From Clostridiales bacterium (lineage in GTDB: Bacteria > Bacillota > Clostridia > Lachnospirales > Lachnospiraceae), in assembly GCA_021199135.1 (NCBI GenBank), contig JAJQIQ010000006.1, positions 1-7,408 of the forward strand: 7,408 nucleotides of DNA, in the 5' to 3' direction. Shown here piece after piece: positions 1 to 6,302 of this stretch; within the stretch, counting starts at the first letter, position 1, and every line of letters starts with the position of its first letter. Position numbers and translations under genes: made by a program. The notes under the pieces are model-generated. The model made no database searches and had not been told where the DNA came from. It was given only the letters and a program-made list of their open reading frames with translations.

Positions 1-109
1 CCCTCCAATCCCGATCCTTGCGGAGCTTCTCGACCCGGCTGTCGATCTCCTTCGTATAGTCGTCCGTGATCTCCTTGCCGGACATAACTAAAAATTGTTC
101 GACCCATAT
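1..109 (-). pseudogene. Fragment resembling the C-terminal part of an Rpn/PD-(D/E)XK transposase-like protein, cut by the window edge
   Basis: A minus-strand frame is open from 109 to the left edge. From the ATG at 85 it reads MSGKEITDDYTKEIDSRVEK and then a basic stretch ending DRDWR. From memory, this pattern (a short SGKEITDDYT segment, then a helix ending in basic residues and W-R) is common near the C-terminus of Rpn-type PD-(D/E)XK transposase-like proteins in clostridia; no search was run. No ribosome binding site precedes the ATG at 85. The frame is closed by a stop at 110-112. A neighbouring frame starting at the ATG at 107 reads GRTIFSYV just before the SGKE segment, as expected if a base or two was lost near position 85. 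I therefore read it as a decayed gene rather than a short intact one. It could instead be the true start of an unknown gene that continues to the left. Confidence 0.4.
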
Positions 110-161
110 CTAATTATAAGCGCAAAAAGGAAAGCTGGATGCCTCCGATGAGCGAGAAATT

Positions 162-335
162 TCACTCCGTTTTTTGGGGCATATTCAAAAGTTTTAAAAC
201 CTTTTCCGCACCCTGATGTGTTTCAGACACTATCTCTGACGGAGACATATTGCTATAACGCTCCGCATTGTAGGTGCGAATTCTTCTGATGTCATCCACG
301 TCAAATCGCTCGCTGATTTTGTAATCCTCAGTCAT
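162..335 (-). CDS. Small 57-residue partner of the PIN-domain protein, putative antitoxin-like
   Basis: I do not recognise a named family. The protein is small, charged and without a membrane segment or cysteine. Its middle is a likely helix (FDVDDIRRIRTYNAERYSNM), followed by a second helical stretch (SPSEIVSETHQGAEKVLKLL). The start chosen is the ATG at 335, which overlaps the end of the PIN gene by 8 bases. A GGAGG at 345-349 lies nine bases upstream of it, whereas the ATG at 344 directly abuts that GGAGG and would give a 60-residue version. The overlap indicates translational coupling and a common transcript with the PIN gene. Being a small protein coupled to a PIN nuclease suggests an antitoxin or regulatory partner. 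However, it follows the toxin-like gene, while VapB antitoxins usually precede VapC, and no DNA-binding fold is evident. The antitoxin role is inference from position only. Confidence 0.7.
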   Translation of the reverse strand: MTEDYKISERFDVDDIRRIRTYNAERYSNMSPSEIVSETHQGAEKVLKLLNMPQKTE

Positions 336-813
336 CTTCCTCATCCTCCAATAATGCCGTCGGGGGATAAATCAAAATATCTTTAAAACCCTCAAGGGTT
401 GTAATCACTTTTATCCCACGAACAGTTTTTACATTGACTAAATGCTTAAAGTTCCATGAAACTATAATGTCACATCCCGACAAGATTGCGGCTGCAATAT
501 GCCTGCAATCATCAAAGCTTTTTCGCTTCAGCACACCGAAATCAATGATTTTTTCGGCCAAATCAACCGTGTTCTCATTGGTTTCAATGATATGATATTT
601 GAGTTCTTCCAGGTGGGAAATCAAAATTGACAACTTTGGCTCACCACATTTGCCAAGTTCTTCCAATACGATGTCCGATATATAAATATCGTATTTGCCG
701 CTTCTTAAAATTTCCCATACCTCTTTAGTCTCAAGCATCTTTTCTGGCGCATCCTGTTGATCCGTGTAACTTATGATGGATGTGTCCAAATAAACTTTAA
801 TTTTTTTGCTCAT
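328..813 (-). CDS. PIN-domain ribonuclease-like protein, VapC-type putative toxin
   Basis: This 161-residue protein has the layout of a single PIN domain. PIN domains are metal-dependent ribonucleases with a cluster of acidic residues. The visible candidates are D10 in VYLDTSI, E51 or E52 in IVLEEL, D102 in DDCRHIAAA and D115 in CDIIVSWNF. The DDxxHIAAA and D-IIVSWNFKHL blocks are typical of the VapC-like subgroup. The acidic tail (LLEDEEDD) is encoded where the next gene begins. An AT-rich promoter lies at 858-886 and a GAGGGGGG ribosome binding site lies close before the ATG at 813. Known VapC toxins cleave RNA (tRNA, rRNA or mRNA) in the cytoplasm and are held inactive by a small antitoxin. 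Here the only small neighbour is downstream (162-335), so toxin activity and pairing are inferred. Base composition is visibly more AT-rich than the genes at the right end, consistent with acquisition by transfer. Confidence 0.88.
   Translation of the reverse strand: MSKKIKVYLDTSIISYTDQQDAPEKMLETKEVWEILRSGKYDIYISDIVLEELGKCGEPKLSILISHLEELKYHIIETNENTVDLAEKIIDFGVLKRKSFDDCRHIAAAILSGCDIIVSWNFKHLVNVKTVRGIKVITTLEGFKDILIYPPTALLEDEEDD
345..349 (-). promoter_or_regulatory. Ribosome binding site GGAGG that decides the start of the 57-residue gene
   Basis: The minus strand reads GGAGG and then ATGAGGAAG before the ATG at 335, a nine-base spacing. The other in-frame ATG (342-344) touches the GGAGG with no spacer and is an unlikely initiator. 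The site lies inside the last codons of the PIN gene. Confidence 0.65.
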
Positions 814-857
814 TGACCCCCCTCATTTCCTCCATATGCCCTGAGTTTGTTTCCTTT

Positions 858-886
858 AGTATACTCTGTAATCTTTAATTTTTCAA
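858..886 (-). promoter_or_regulatory. Sigma-70-type promoter of the PIN module
   Basis: On the minus strand TTGAAA (881-886) is followed after exactly 17 bases by TATACT (858-863). Both hexamers match the housekeeping consensus at five of six positions. The start codon at 813 lies about 45 bases below the -10 box, leaving a short leader that contains the ribosome binding site. No clear operator dyad is seen over it. Confidence 0.7.
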
Positions 887-923
887 GAGAAAATTTCCCG
901 TTATTTTGCAATATCGCGCAAAA

Positions 924-966
924 CACCGCCTCGGGTCGCTGAACAATCTCGCAGCCTTTGGCGGTG
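924..966 (-). terminator. Possible terminator downstream of the leucine-rich-repeat gene
   Basis: A 7-bp inverted repeat, CACCGCC (minus strand, 966-960) with GGCGGTG (930-924), encloses 29 bases. These contain a smaller GCTG/CAGC stem. On the minus strand it is followed by TTTTGCG, a short and imperfect U-tract. It sits about 50 bases after the stop at 1017. The long loop and weak tail make this only a candidate. Confidence 0.35.
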
Positions 967-1016
967 CAAATCTTATAGAACACTCATTTATTAAAACGAC
1001 AGCAAATAATTCTGCC

Positions 1017-2501
1017 CTATATTGTTTTAACCGTCCCGGTATACCCGCTCGCCGCGAGTAACTTCTTATAAGCGCTCTTATTCGCGGACGGTACCTTGAT
1101 CTTCGCGCTGCCGCTTATGCCCTTGAACGCGTTCTTCCCGACCGAGGACAGCTTCGTGGAGTTCACCTTCACGGTCTTAATCTTCTTGCAGCCCTTGAAG
1201 GCTTTCGCTCCGATCTTCTTCACGTTCTTTCCGATCGTGACGGACGTGATCGTCTTATTTCCGGAGAACGCGCGCGCCGCGATCGCCGTGACCTTGTATT
1301 TCGTGCCGCCGTACGTCACGGTCGCCGGGATCGTGGCCTTACTTGCCGAGCCGCTGTAGGACACGAACTTAACCGTGTTCTTTGCGGTCGAGGTGACCTG
1401 GTAGGTCGCGCTGCCGGAGGTGAACTCGCTGCCAGTCCCAATATCCGGGCCGGTGCTGTTGTAGTGGATGGTCGCGCCCGTCAGGGGGGAATTGTAGCTG
1501 CCAATTGAAATCGCATTCCAATCAGACTCGGAGCCTGCGTAATACACATCCGCCAGGCTGCATGCATAAAACGCACCATAACCGATGCTCGTCACGCTGT
1601 CCGGGATCGTTACCGACGTCAGGCTCTCGCAACAATAAAACGCCCAGTCTCCGACTTTTGTCACGCTGTCCGAAATCGCTACGCTCCCGCTCGCGCTGGG
1701 ATAGCATACCAGTGTCGTTTTGTCTGCCGAATAAAGGATTCCGCCGTCCGCGCTGTAAGACGCGTTGCCCGGGCTCACTATAAACTTCGTCAGGTTGCTG
1801 CAATGTTCAAACGCACTGTTACCGATGTCCGTAACGCCGTCCGAGATCGTCACCGACGTCAGGCTGCTGCAGTCAGAAAACGCACAGTCCCCGATGCTCG
1901 CGCCGTCCGGGATCGTCACCGACGTCAGGCTGCTGCAATCACTAAACGCATAGCTCCCGATGCTCACGCCGTCCGGGATTGTCACCGAAGTCAGGCTGTT
2001 GCAATATGCAAACGCATCGACGCCGATGCTGATCACGCTGTCCGGGATCGTCACCGACGTCAGTCTGCTGCAGCTAAAAAACGCATTATGCCCGATGCTC
2101 GTCACGCTGTCCGGGATCATGACCGACGTCAGGCTGTTGCAATAATAAAACGCATAGTCACCGATGCTTGTCACGCCATCTTCTATCACTACTGATGTTA
2201 TTTCATAATTGCGCTGCCAATCCGATACGGGTCCGTCGTAACTATCATAACTATAGTCTGTCATATCCCCGGTGCCGCTGATTGTAAGCGTCCCGTCGTT
2301 CAGCGTCCATGTCAAGTTCTCCCCGCAGGTGCCGCTTGTCGCAGAACTGCTTAGAACTTTTGTAGCGTTTTCATCCACAGACAACGCCTCACCGCCAGTC
2401 TCTTCCGTCCCCGCGAATGTCGTAATCCCCGGCGCCGCGCACTGCCCGATGACGACTGCCGCCATAAGGATCCCCGTGATTGTCTTCTTGATGTTTAACA
2501 T
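1017..2501 (-). CDS. Secreted BspA-like leucine-rich-repeat (LRR_5) protein
   Basis: This 494-residue protein starts with a signal peptide (KK, then a hydrophobic core at about residues 7-22, with a likely cleavage after TTFAG near 31). A CGENLTWTLNDGTLTISGTG block at about 59-78 is typical of the entry to BspA-like repeats. Repeats of the LTSVTIPDSVTSIG-AF-C type cover about 101-240 and 276-316. An interruption at about 241-275 reads like the GNASYSADGGILYSADKT hairpin common in this family. A DVYYAGSESDWNAISIG segment follows at about 318-334. The tail (about 401-494) is lysine-rich with two more repeats (TAIAARAFSG, VKKIGAKAFKGC). Such proteins are exported and often mediate binding to host or other surfaces. 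No LPXTG motif, transmembrane anchor or SLH domain is visible, so retention on the wall is uncertain. An AGGAGGG ribosome binding site lies nine bases before the ATG. It is probably transcribed alone, with a terminator upstream at 2730-2770. Confidence 0.92.
   Translation of the reverse strand: MLNIKKTITGILMAAVVIGQCAAPGITTFAGTEETGGEALSVDENATKVLSSSATSGTCGENLTWTLNDGTLTISGTGDMTDYSYDSYDGPVSDWQRNYEITSVVIEDGVTSIGDYAFYYCNSLTSVMIPDSVTSIGHNAFFSCSRLTSVTIPDSVISIGVDAFAYCNSLTSVTIPDGVSIGSYAFSDCSSLTSVTIPDGASIGDCAFSDCSSLTSVTISDGVTDIGNSAFEHCSNLTKFIVSPGNASYSADGGILYSADKTTLVCYPSASGSVAISDSVTKVGDWAFYCCESLTSVTIPDSVTSIGYGAFYACSLADVYYAGSESDWNAISIGSYNSPLTGATIHYNSTGPDIGTGSEFTSGSATYQVTSTAKNTVKFVSYSGSASKATIPATVTYGGTKYKVTAIAARAFSGNKTITSVTIGKNVKKIGAKAFKGCKKIKTVKVNSTKLSSVGKNAFKGISGSAKIKVPSANKSAYKKLLAASGYTGTVKTI
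1791..2198 (-). repeat. Tandem 66-69-bp repeats encoding LRR_5 units
   Basis: Six consecutive units encode TSVxIxDxVTSIGxxAFxxCxxL (protein residues 102-237). Four are 23 residues (69 bp). Two adjacent ones, residues 171-192 and 193-214 (DNA 1991-1926 and 1925-1860), are 22 residues and nearly identical to each other. Both lack one codon in the VTSIG block, reading GVSIG and GASIG. The similarity at DNA level suggests recent duplication or gene conversion within the array. A seventh and eighth unit lie beyond the interruption, around 1680-1555. Confidence 0.85.
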
Positions 2502-2729
2502 CTCTTTTTCCCTCCTGTCCTGAAATTAATGTTTGTATTGTGTGTCCCTGCCCTGCTGCAAAACGCCGCTGCCTGCCTGATTATGTCCGAACAGATGCCT
2601 CGTCCCGGGCAAAAACACACCTTCCATATGTTACACCAGTACCCCCCACGTCAATACTTTCGTCATATTTTATTTATGAATTTTTAATATTAAATCAGGA
2701 TATAACAAATTCTTGTCCGCCGCGGGCGC
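2502..2729 (-). other. Leader and upstream region of the leucine-rich-repeat gene; weak promoter candidate
   Basis: The stretch between the leucine-rich-repeat gene and the preceding terminator has no credible gene. It contains the AGGAGGG ribosome binding site (about 2511-2517) and a leader of roughly 100 bases. An AT-rich block lies at about 2655-2710. A possible promoter is TTGACG (2649-2654) with CATATG (2625-2630) at 18 bases. The -35 is good but the -10 matches only three of six positions, so the true start of transcription is not fixed from the sequence. No riboswitch-like architecture was recognised. Confidence 0.3.
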
Positions 2730-2770
2730 AAAAAAAGACCCAACGCAAGGTCTGTACCCGCGGTGGGTCT
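2730..2770 (-). terminator. Rho-independent terminator after the AAA-ATPase/nuclease gene
   Basis: On the minus strand AGACCCA (2770-2764) pairs with TGGGTCT (2742-2736) around a 21-base loop. The stem is followed at once by a run of T (a run of seven A on the plus strand, 2730-2736). It lies 35 bases below the stop at 2805. An alternative ACCC/GGGT hairpin inside the loop could compete. It separates this gene from the leucine-rich-repeat gene. Confidence 0.75.
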
Positions 2771-2804
2771 ATGTACTGCTCTCATCCTCTTCAAACAAGC
2801 AGCG

Positions 2805-4457
2805 CTAGCGCAGGGGGTTCCTTTCCACCACGCACCTGTGCTCCTTTGTCTTCTTGTCGTACCCGATTCCGACGAGGAGAATATTCCCTGTGCAGGGCGG
2901 ACAGCCTCCCAGGCCCCCGACGTGCTCGCCGGTGTCAAATCCGAGGGCATATTGTTTTTCTCTTATCTGCGCGATCGCGTTCTCCGGCGTGTCGTCCACT
3001 TTTAATTCGAGGATAATTCCGTCATCGCCCTGCTTCATCGGATAAAAGATGAAGTCCGCAAAGCCCTTGCCCGCCTTCTGCTCGCGGACGACGCGGTAAC
3101 GGTTCCGCGCGGAAAGATAAAGGAGATTCACGAGCGCGGAAAGCTCCGCCTCGTTGCTGTATGAAAATATTGGTGACTCCGTATTATGAGCGCGTTCGAG
3201 CATCTCTGCCATGGTTTCGGTGTCGCCGAAGAGCGTCGCTTTCAGCATCTCGTCTGACAAACGTGCGAGCTTGTATATGTATCCCAGGTCTGCGCTCCTG
3301 CGGATCGTGTCCGCAAACTCGTCCCTCAGTTCCCTGTTCGGGACGCGCACCGTCCCGTCTTCATAATTTAAAAATCCATAAATCACCATCGCCGAAAAAA
3401 TCTCTTCTTTGGATGCAAACTGCATTTGCGTCGAGACGGCGTTATAAAAATCCATCTCCAACGACTCCTCGTCGATGAGCAGGGCGACGTCCTTCTTCAC
3501 GCCCTCCACGTCCAGCGTGATGAAGCGCGCAATCTCATTGTACGGGCCAGTATTGGTCCAGTAACTCCTCAGTTTATTGTCATCAAGCGCGCAGACGACC
3601 GAGCGCGGGTTGTACATGCTCCTTCCGTCGTCCATGTGGTAGCCGTCGTACCACTCCCGAAGCCCCTCTCGCGTGACACGCCGTTTCTCAGGCTGCATCT
3701 TAGCATTAATTTTTAAATACCTCTCGTAGAGCTCGTCGACTTCCTCCTCCGTAAAGCCAAAATACTCCGTAAATTTCGTGTCGGTCGCCATGTCATACTC
3801 CCTGAAATGGTTGAGCGACGATCCGCTCGAATACTTGGCAATCGGCAGGATGCCGGTCATGTACGTAAGCTCGACGTAATCCTGATCCTTCGTAAGGGCG
3901 GCGAGAAATCCTATGAAATTTCGGTGGTCATCCTCCGTGACCTTGAACGTCGGCTTATGGAATATGCAGTCCCACTCATCGAAGACAAAGATGAACCGCT
4001 CGCCGGTCTCGCGGCAGACTTGGCCCAACTCCGCAATCACGTTGCTATCTTCATCATGCTCTAAATTAGGATATGCTTTTTTCAAATCCTTGCGCAGATC
4101 CCTAGTGATGTTTGCAATGTAATCTACATAATTGTCGGTCACTCCCAGCTCCTTGCTGAAATCTAGATAAATCAGGTTATGCTGGTTCATATGCTCCAGA
4201 TATCTCGGGTCGTCCGCAATCGCCAATTTATCAAAGACGCTTGACGAGTCCGCGCCCTTCCCGAAGTACGCCCCGATCATCGTCGCCGCCAGTGTTTTTC
4301 CAAAACGCCGTGGGCGGGTGACGCAGACATCGTTTCCTCTCTGTTCCACCAGCGGAATCATTTCCGCAAGGAACTTGCTCTTGTCCACGAAATATGGTTT
4401 ACTTGCTTCGCTCTGATAACGGCTGAAAGCACCGTTGTTGTTAAGATAGAATCCCAT
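2805..4457 (-). CDS. AAA-ATPase-like protein with C-terminal PD-(D/E)XK nuclease-like domain
   Basis: This 550-residue protein matches the AAA-ATPase-like/PDDEXK_9 architecture (PF09820 plus PF08011, formerly DUF1703), from family memory. Counted from the ATG at 4457, the family Walker A variant TRPRRFGKT is at 47-55 and the Walker B FIFVFDEWD at 155-163. A TGILPIAKYSSGSSLN block is at about 201-216, WYDGY at 269-273, and NPRSV and YWTNTG at about 283-304. The C-terminal nuclease-like core has D468 in ADFIF, E484-x-K486 in ILELK, and Q497...Y503 in QIREKQY, so the catalytic residues appear intact. The family is abundant in gut anaerobes but its cellular role is not established; DNA-related activity is inferred from the domains. 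The start is set by AGGAGG eight bases before this ATG; a GTG at 4466 overlaps that site and is rejected. It has its own promoter and terminator, so it is probably monocistronic. A CPPC-containing stretch near 509-524 looks like an insertion. Confidence 0.9.
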   Translation of the reverse strand: MGFYLNNNGAFSRYQSEASKPYFVDKSKFLAEMIPLVEQRGNDVCVTRPRRFGKTLAATMIGAYFGKGADSSSVFDKLAIADDPRYLEHMNQHNLIYLDFSKELGVTDNYVDYIANITRDLRKDLKKAYPNLEHDEDSNVIAELGQVCRETGERFIFVFDEWDCIFHKPTFKVTEDDHRNFIGFLAALTKDQDYVELTYMTGILPIAKYSSGSSLNHFREYDMATDTKFTEYFGFTEEEVDELYERYLKINAKMQPEKRRVTREGLREWYDGYHMDDGRSMYNPRSVVCALDDNKLRSYWTNTGPYNEIARFITLDVEGVKKDVALLIDEESLEMDFYNAVSTQMQFASKEEIFSAMVIYGFLNYEDGTVRVPNRELRDEFADTIRRSADLGYIYKLARLSDEMLKATLFGDTETMAEMLERAHNTESPIFSYSNEAELSALVNLLYLSARNRYRVVREQKAGKGFADFIFYPMKQGDDGIILELKVDDTPENAIAQIREKQYALGFDTGEHVGGLGGCPPCTGNILLVGIGYDKKTKEHRCVVERNPLR

Positions 4458-4465
4458 TGCATGCA

Positions 4466-4471
4466 CCTCCT
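4466..4471 (-). promoter_or_regulatory. Ribosome binding site AGGAGG that sets the ATPase start at 4457
   Basis: The minus strand reads AGGAGG, then TGCATGCA, then ATG (4457-4455), an eight-base spacing. A longer frame beginning at GTG (4466-4464) would use the last G of the ribosome binding site itself as its first base, so it is not a plausible start. Confidence 0.75.
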
Positions 4472-4483
4472 ATCTCCATGCAT

Positions 4484-4512
4484 ATCTTATCATACGTTCA
4501 TCTGTCTTGCAA
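4484..4512 (-). promoter_or_regulatory. Promoter of the AAA-ATPase/nuclease gene with extended -10
   Basis: On the minus strand TTGCAA (4507-4512) is separated by 17 bases from TAAGAT (4484-4489). The -10 is preceded by TGA, an extended -10 element. Each hexamer matches consensus at four of six positions. The expected transcript would have a short leader of about 20 bases carrying the AGGAGG site. Confidence 0.55.
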
Positions 4513-4574
4513 GCTGACAGTAGCATTCTCCTTCTGACTACAAAAACATCCCTCGCTACCCCCCCCTTTCATGC

Positions 4575-4592
4575 TTGGCACGCACATGCCAA
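4575..4592 (-). terminator. Hairpin after the dehydratase-activase gene, possible terminator without a U-tract
   Basis: TTGGCA and TGCCAA form a perfect 6-bp inverted repeat around six bases, with one further wobble pair possible. It lies 16 bases after the stop at 4609. No T-run follows on the minus strand; the sequence goes on to a G-rich tract (eight C on the plus strand, 4559-4566). It may end or stabilise the operon transcript, but the terminator call is weak. Confidence 0.3.
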
Positions 4593-4608
4593 CAGTAATT
4601 TTGGCTCG

Positions 4609-6288
4609 TCAAGTGTTCGAAAGCGTAGTCTCCATCGCATACAAGGCCGCTCCCAATGCGCCGCAGAGCTGGCTCATGTCGCTGACCTCTACTTTTGCGC
4701 CGAGGCGCTCCGAGAGAGATAGCACGAGGCCGCGGTTCTTCGAGACGCCGCCGGTCATCATGTACGGCCCCTCGCCCCCCGCGCGGCGCACGAGCGCGAC
4801 GGTCTTTGCGGCGACCGCCTTGTCGAGCCCGCGGACGATGTCGTCGCGGTCCTTGTTCTGCGCGATCAGCGAGACGACCTCCGACTCGGCGAATACCGTG
4901 CACATGCTCGAAATTGTTATATCCTCATTATATTTCAGCCCGCAGTTCGCCATCTCATCTAGCGTCATCTCCATCGTCCTCGCCATCATCTCTAGGAACC
5001 GCCCGGTCCCGGCGGCGCACTTGTCGTTCATCGCAAAGTTTACGACAGAGCCGTCCTCGCCGAGCCTTATCACCTTACTGTCCTGCCCGCCTATGTCGAT
5101 TACGGTTCTTATATCAGGATTTAAGAAATGTGCACCCTTGGCGTGGCAGGATATCTCCGTCACGCTCCCGTCCCCGTCCACGTTCTCGCGCCCGTAGCCG
5201 GTCGTGACGGTCGCGCTTATGTCCGAGCGCGTAAGCCCCGCCTGATCGAGCGCCTCATCGAGAGCCCTCTGCGCCCCGTGCGCCGCGCCCGCCCCCGTCG
5301 GGAGCGCGACAGACGCCACGACATTCTTGTCGCCGTCAAGGATCACGACGTCCGTGCTCGCTGAACCGCTGTCGATCCCGGCGAAATATTTCTTGCAATC
5401 TATGGTGTTGTTGGAATTTTTTAAGTCATCCTTAAACTTTTCCGTCCCCTCAATCTCCTCCGCGAAGGCCTCAAGCCGCGTCCGAAGCTGGCCGCTGCTG
5501 CCCGTCGTGTAGTCCGACTCGATCTTGAGCAGCGGAACCTTCAGCCTATTCCGCAGGTCCGCATACTCGAAGCTGTAGAAATCGCAGAATTTTATCGTGT
5601 GGTAGATGACGCCGACTATGCCCTCATCCTCCCATAGCTCGCGCCGCCGCCCGTTGTCCGCCATCCTCATGCACGGTATCTGCGCGAGCAGCTCGCCCGC
5701 ATACCAGTCCATCAGCCCGTCGAAGTCCAGGCCCTCCGGCGGCATAGCCGCTCCGAGGGAACGGCATGACACGCAAGTCATGTTCTCGATTGGAAGCGGC
5801 ATCACAGACTCTGCCATGCGAAGGAGGTCGTCGCCCATCCTCGCGCCCATGACGGCGATGTGCGGCTGCTTCATCTTCTCATTGCTTTTAAACGCCTCCC
5901 GAAACTTCTTCTCGTCGAACGCCGTGCCCTTGTACTCGCCATATGCCTCCGCAAGCTTTTTTAGCTGCTCTGCGACATATTCCCTGGCGCAGGAGCCGCT
6001 ACCGTGGAGTATATCCGCCATGTAGAGAAAATCAAGCTTTCCCTCATCGAGGAGCACGTCGCACACGCTCCTTACCGTGTCGCAGCAGTCGGTGAGGACG
6101 AGCTCGCGGATGTCGCCGCGCAGCACCGCCTCGAGCAAGGCCTTGCCGAAGCCGCAGAGGTTCGGGTGCGCCAGTGCCTCCGCAAGCTCAAACCCGTCCG
6201 GTGCCTCCGTGAGGTTCTGGCACGTCCCTCCGAATGCCGCAAGGAGCTCTACGGGCGTGTATTTGCAAATGTAGAAAGTGTCGCTCAT
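4609..6288 (-). CDS. Fusion of a 2-hydroxyacyl-CoA dehydratase subunit-like domain and an ATP-dependent activase (HgdC/BadF type)
   Basis: The protein has 559 residues in two parts. Residues 1-285 resemble a shortened HgdB-type subunit (PF06050): YTPVELLAAFG at 10-20, NLCGFGKALLE at 43-53, LTDCCDTV at 65-72, YHTIKFCDFYSFE at 229-241 and GQLRTRLEAFAEE at 266-278. Candidate cluster cysteines are C45, C69 and C235. After a short linker (about 286-300), residues 301-559 form a complete activase of the BadF/BcrA/HgdC family (PF01869), an ASKHA ATPase. It shows GIDSGSASTD at 304-313, DIGGQDSK at 398-405, C424 in KCAAGTGRF and C463 in SMCTVF. The 39-residue spacing equals that of Cys127 and Cys166 in Acidaminococcus fermentans HgdC, which hold the [4Fe-4S] cluster between two subunits. 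Such activases use ATP to pass one low-potential electron to the dehydratase. No Met codon occurs between residues 209 and 420, so no separate ATG-started activase is made. GGAG precedes the ATG at 6288. The substrate is unknown. Confidence 0.9.
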   Translation of the reverse strand: MSDTFYICKYTPVELLAAFGGTCQNLTEAPDGFELAEALAHPNLCGFGKALLEAVLRGDIRELVLTDCCDTVRSVCDVLLDEGKLDFLYMADILHGSGSCAREYVAEQLKKLAEAYGEYKGTAFDEKKFREAFKSNEKMKQPHIAVMGARMGDDLLRMAESVMPLPIENMTCVSCRSLGAAMPPEGLDFDGLMDWYAGELLAQIPCMRMADNGRRRELWEDEGIVGVIYHTIKFCDFYSFEYADLRNRLKVPLLKIESDYTTGSSGQLRTRLEAFAEEIEGTEKFKDDLKNSNNTIDCKKYFAGIDSGSASTDVVILDGDKNVVASVALPTGAGAAHGAQRALDEALDQAGLTRSDISATVTTGYGRENVDGDGSVTEISCHAKGAHFLNPDIRTVIDIGGQDSKVIRLGEDGSVVNFAMNDKCAAGTGRFLEMMARTMEMTLDEMANCGLKYNEDITISSMCTVFAESEVVSLIAQNKDRDDIVRGLDKAVAAKTVALVRRAGGEGPYMMTGGVSKNRGLVLSLSERLGAKVEVSDMSQLCGALGAALYAMETTLSNT

Positions 6289-6302
6289 GATTTCTCCGTT
6301 TT

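Noticed and set aside
1803..2195. Long plus-strand open frames with repeated arginine-rich units across the leucine-rich-repeat gene
   Set aside because: They are the antisense reading of the 66-69-bp coding repeats. The repeat pattern and codon structure fit the minus-strand LRR_5 protein with a signal peptide and ribosome binding site.
1791..2198. Regularly spaced repeats as a CRISPR array
   Set aside because: The repeats are contiguous, imperfect and in frame, and encode leucine-rich-repeat units. There are no unique spacers and no cas genes.
2540..3016. Plus-strand open frame crossing the intergenic region and the end of the ATPase gene
   Set aside because: It runs through the terminator hairpin and antisense to the nuclease domain, has no family resemblance and no good ribosome binding site.
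4695..5207. Plus-strand open frame of 170 residues, very rich in Arg, Ser and Pro
   Set aside because: It is antisense to the conserved activase domain. Its composition is typical of a shadow frame in GC-rich DNA, and it has no recognised domain.
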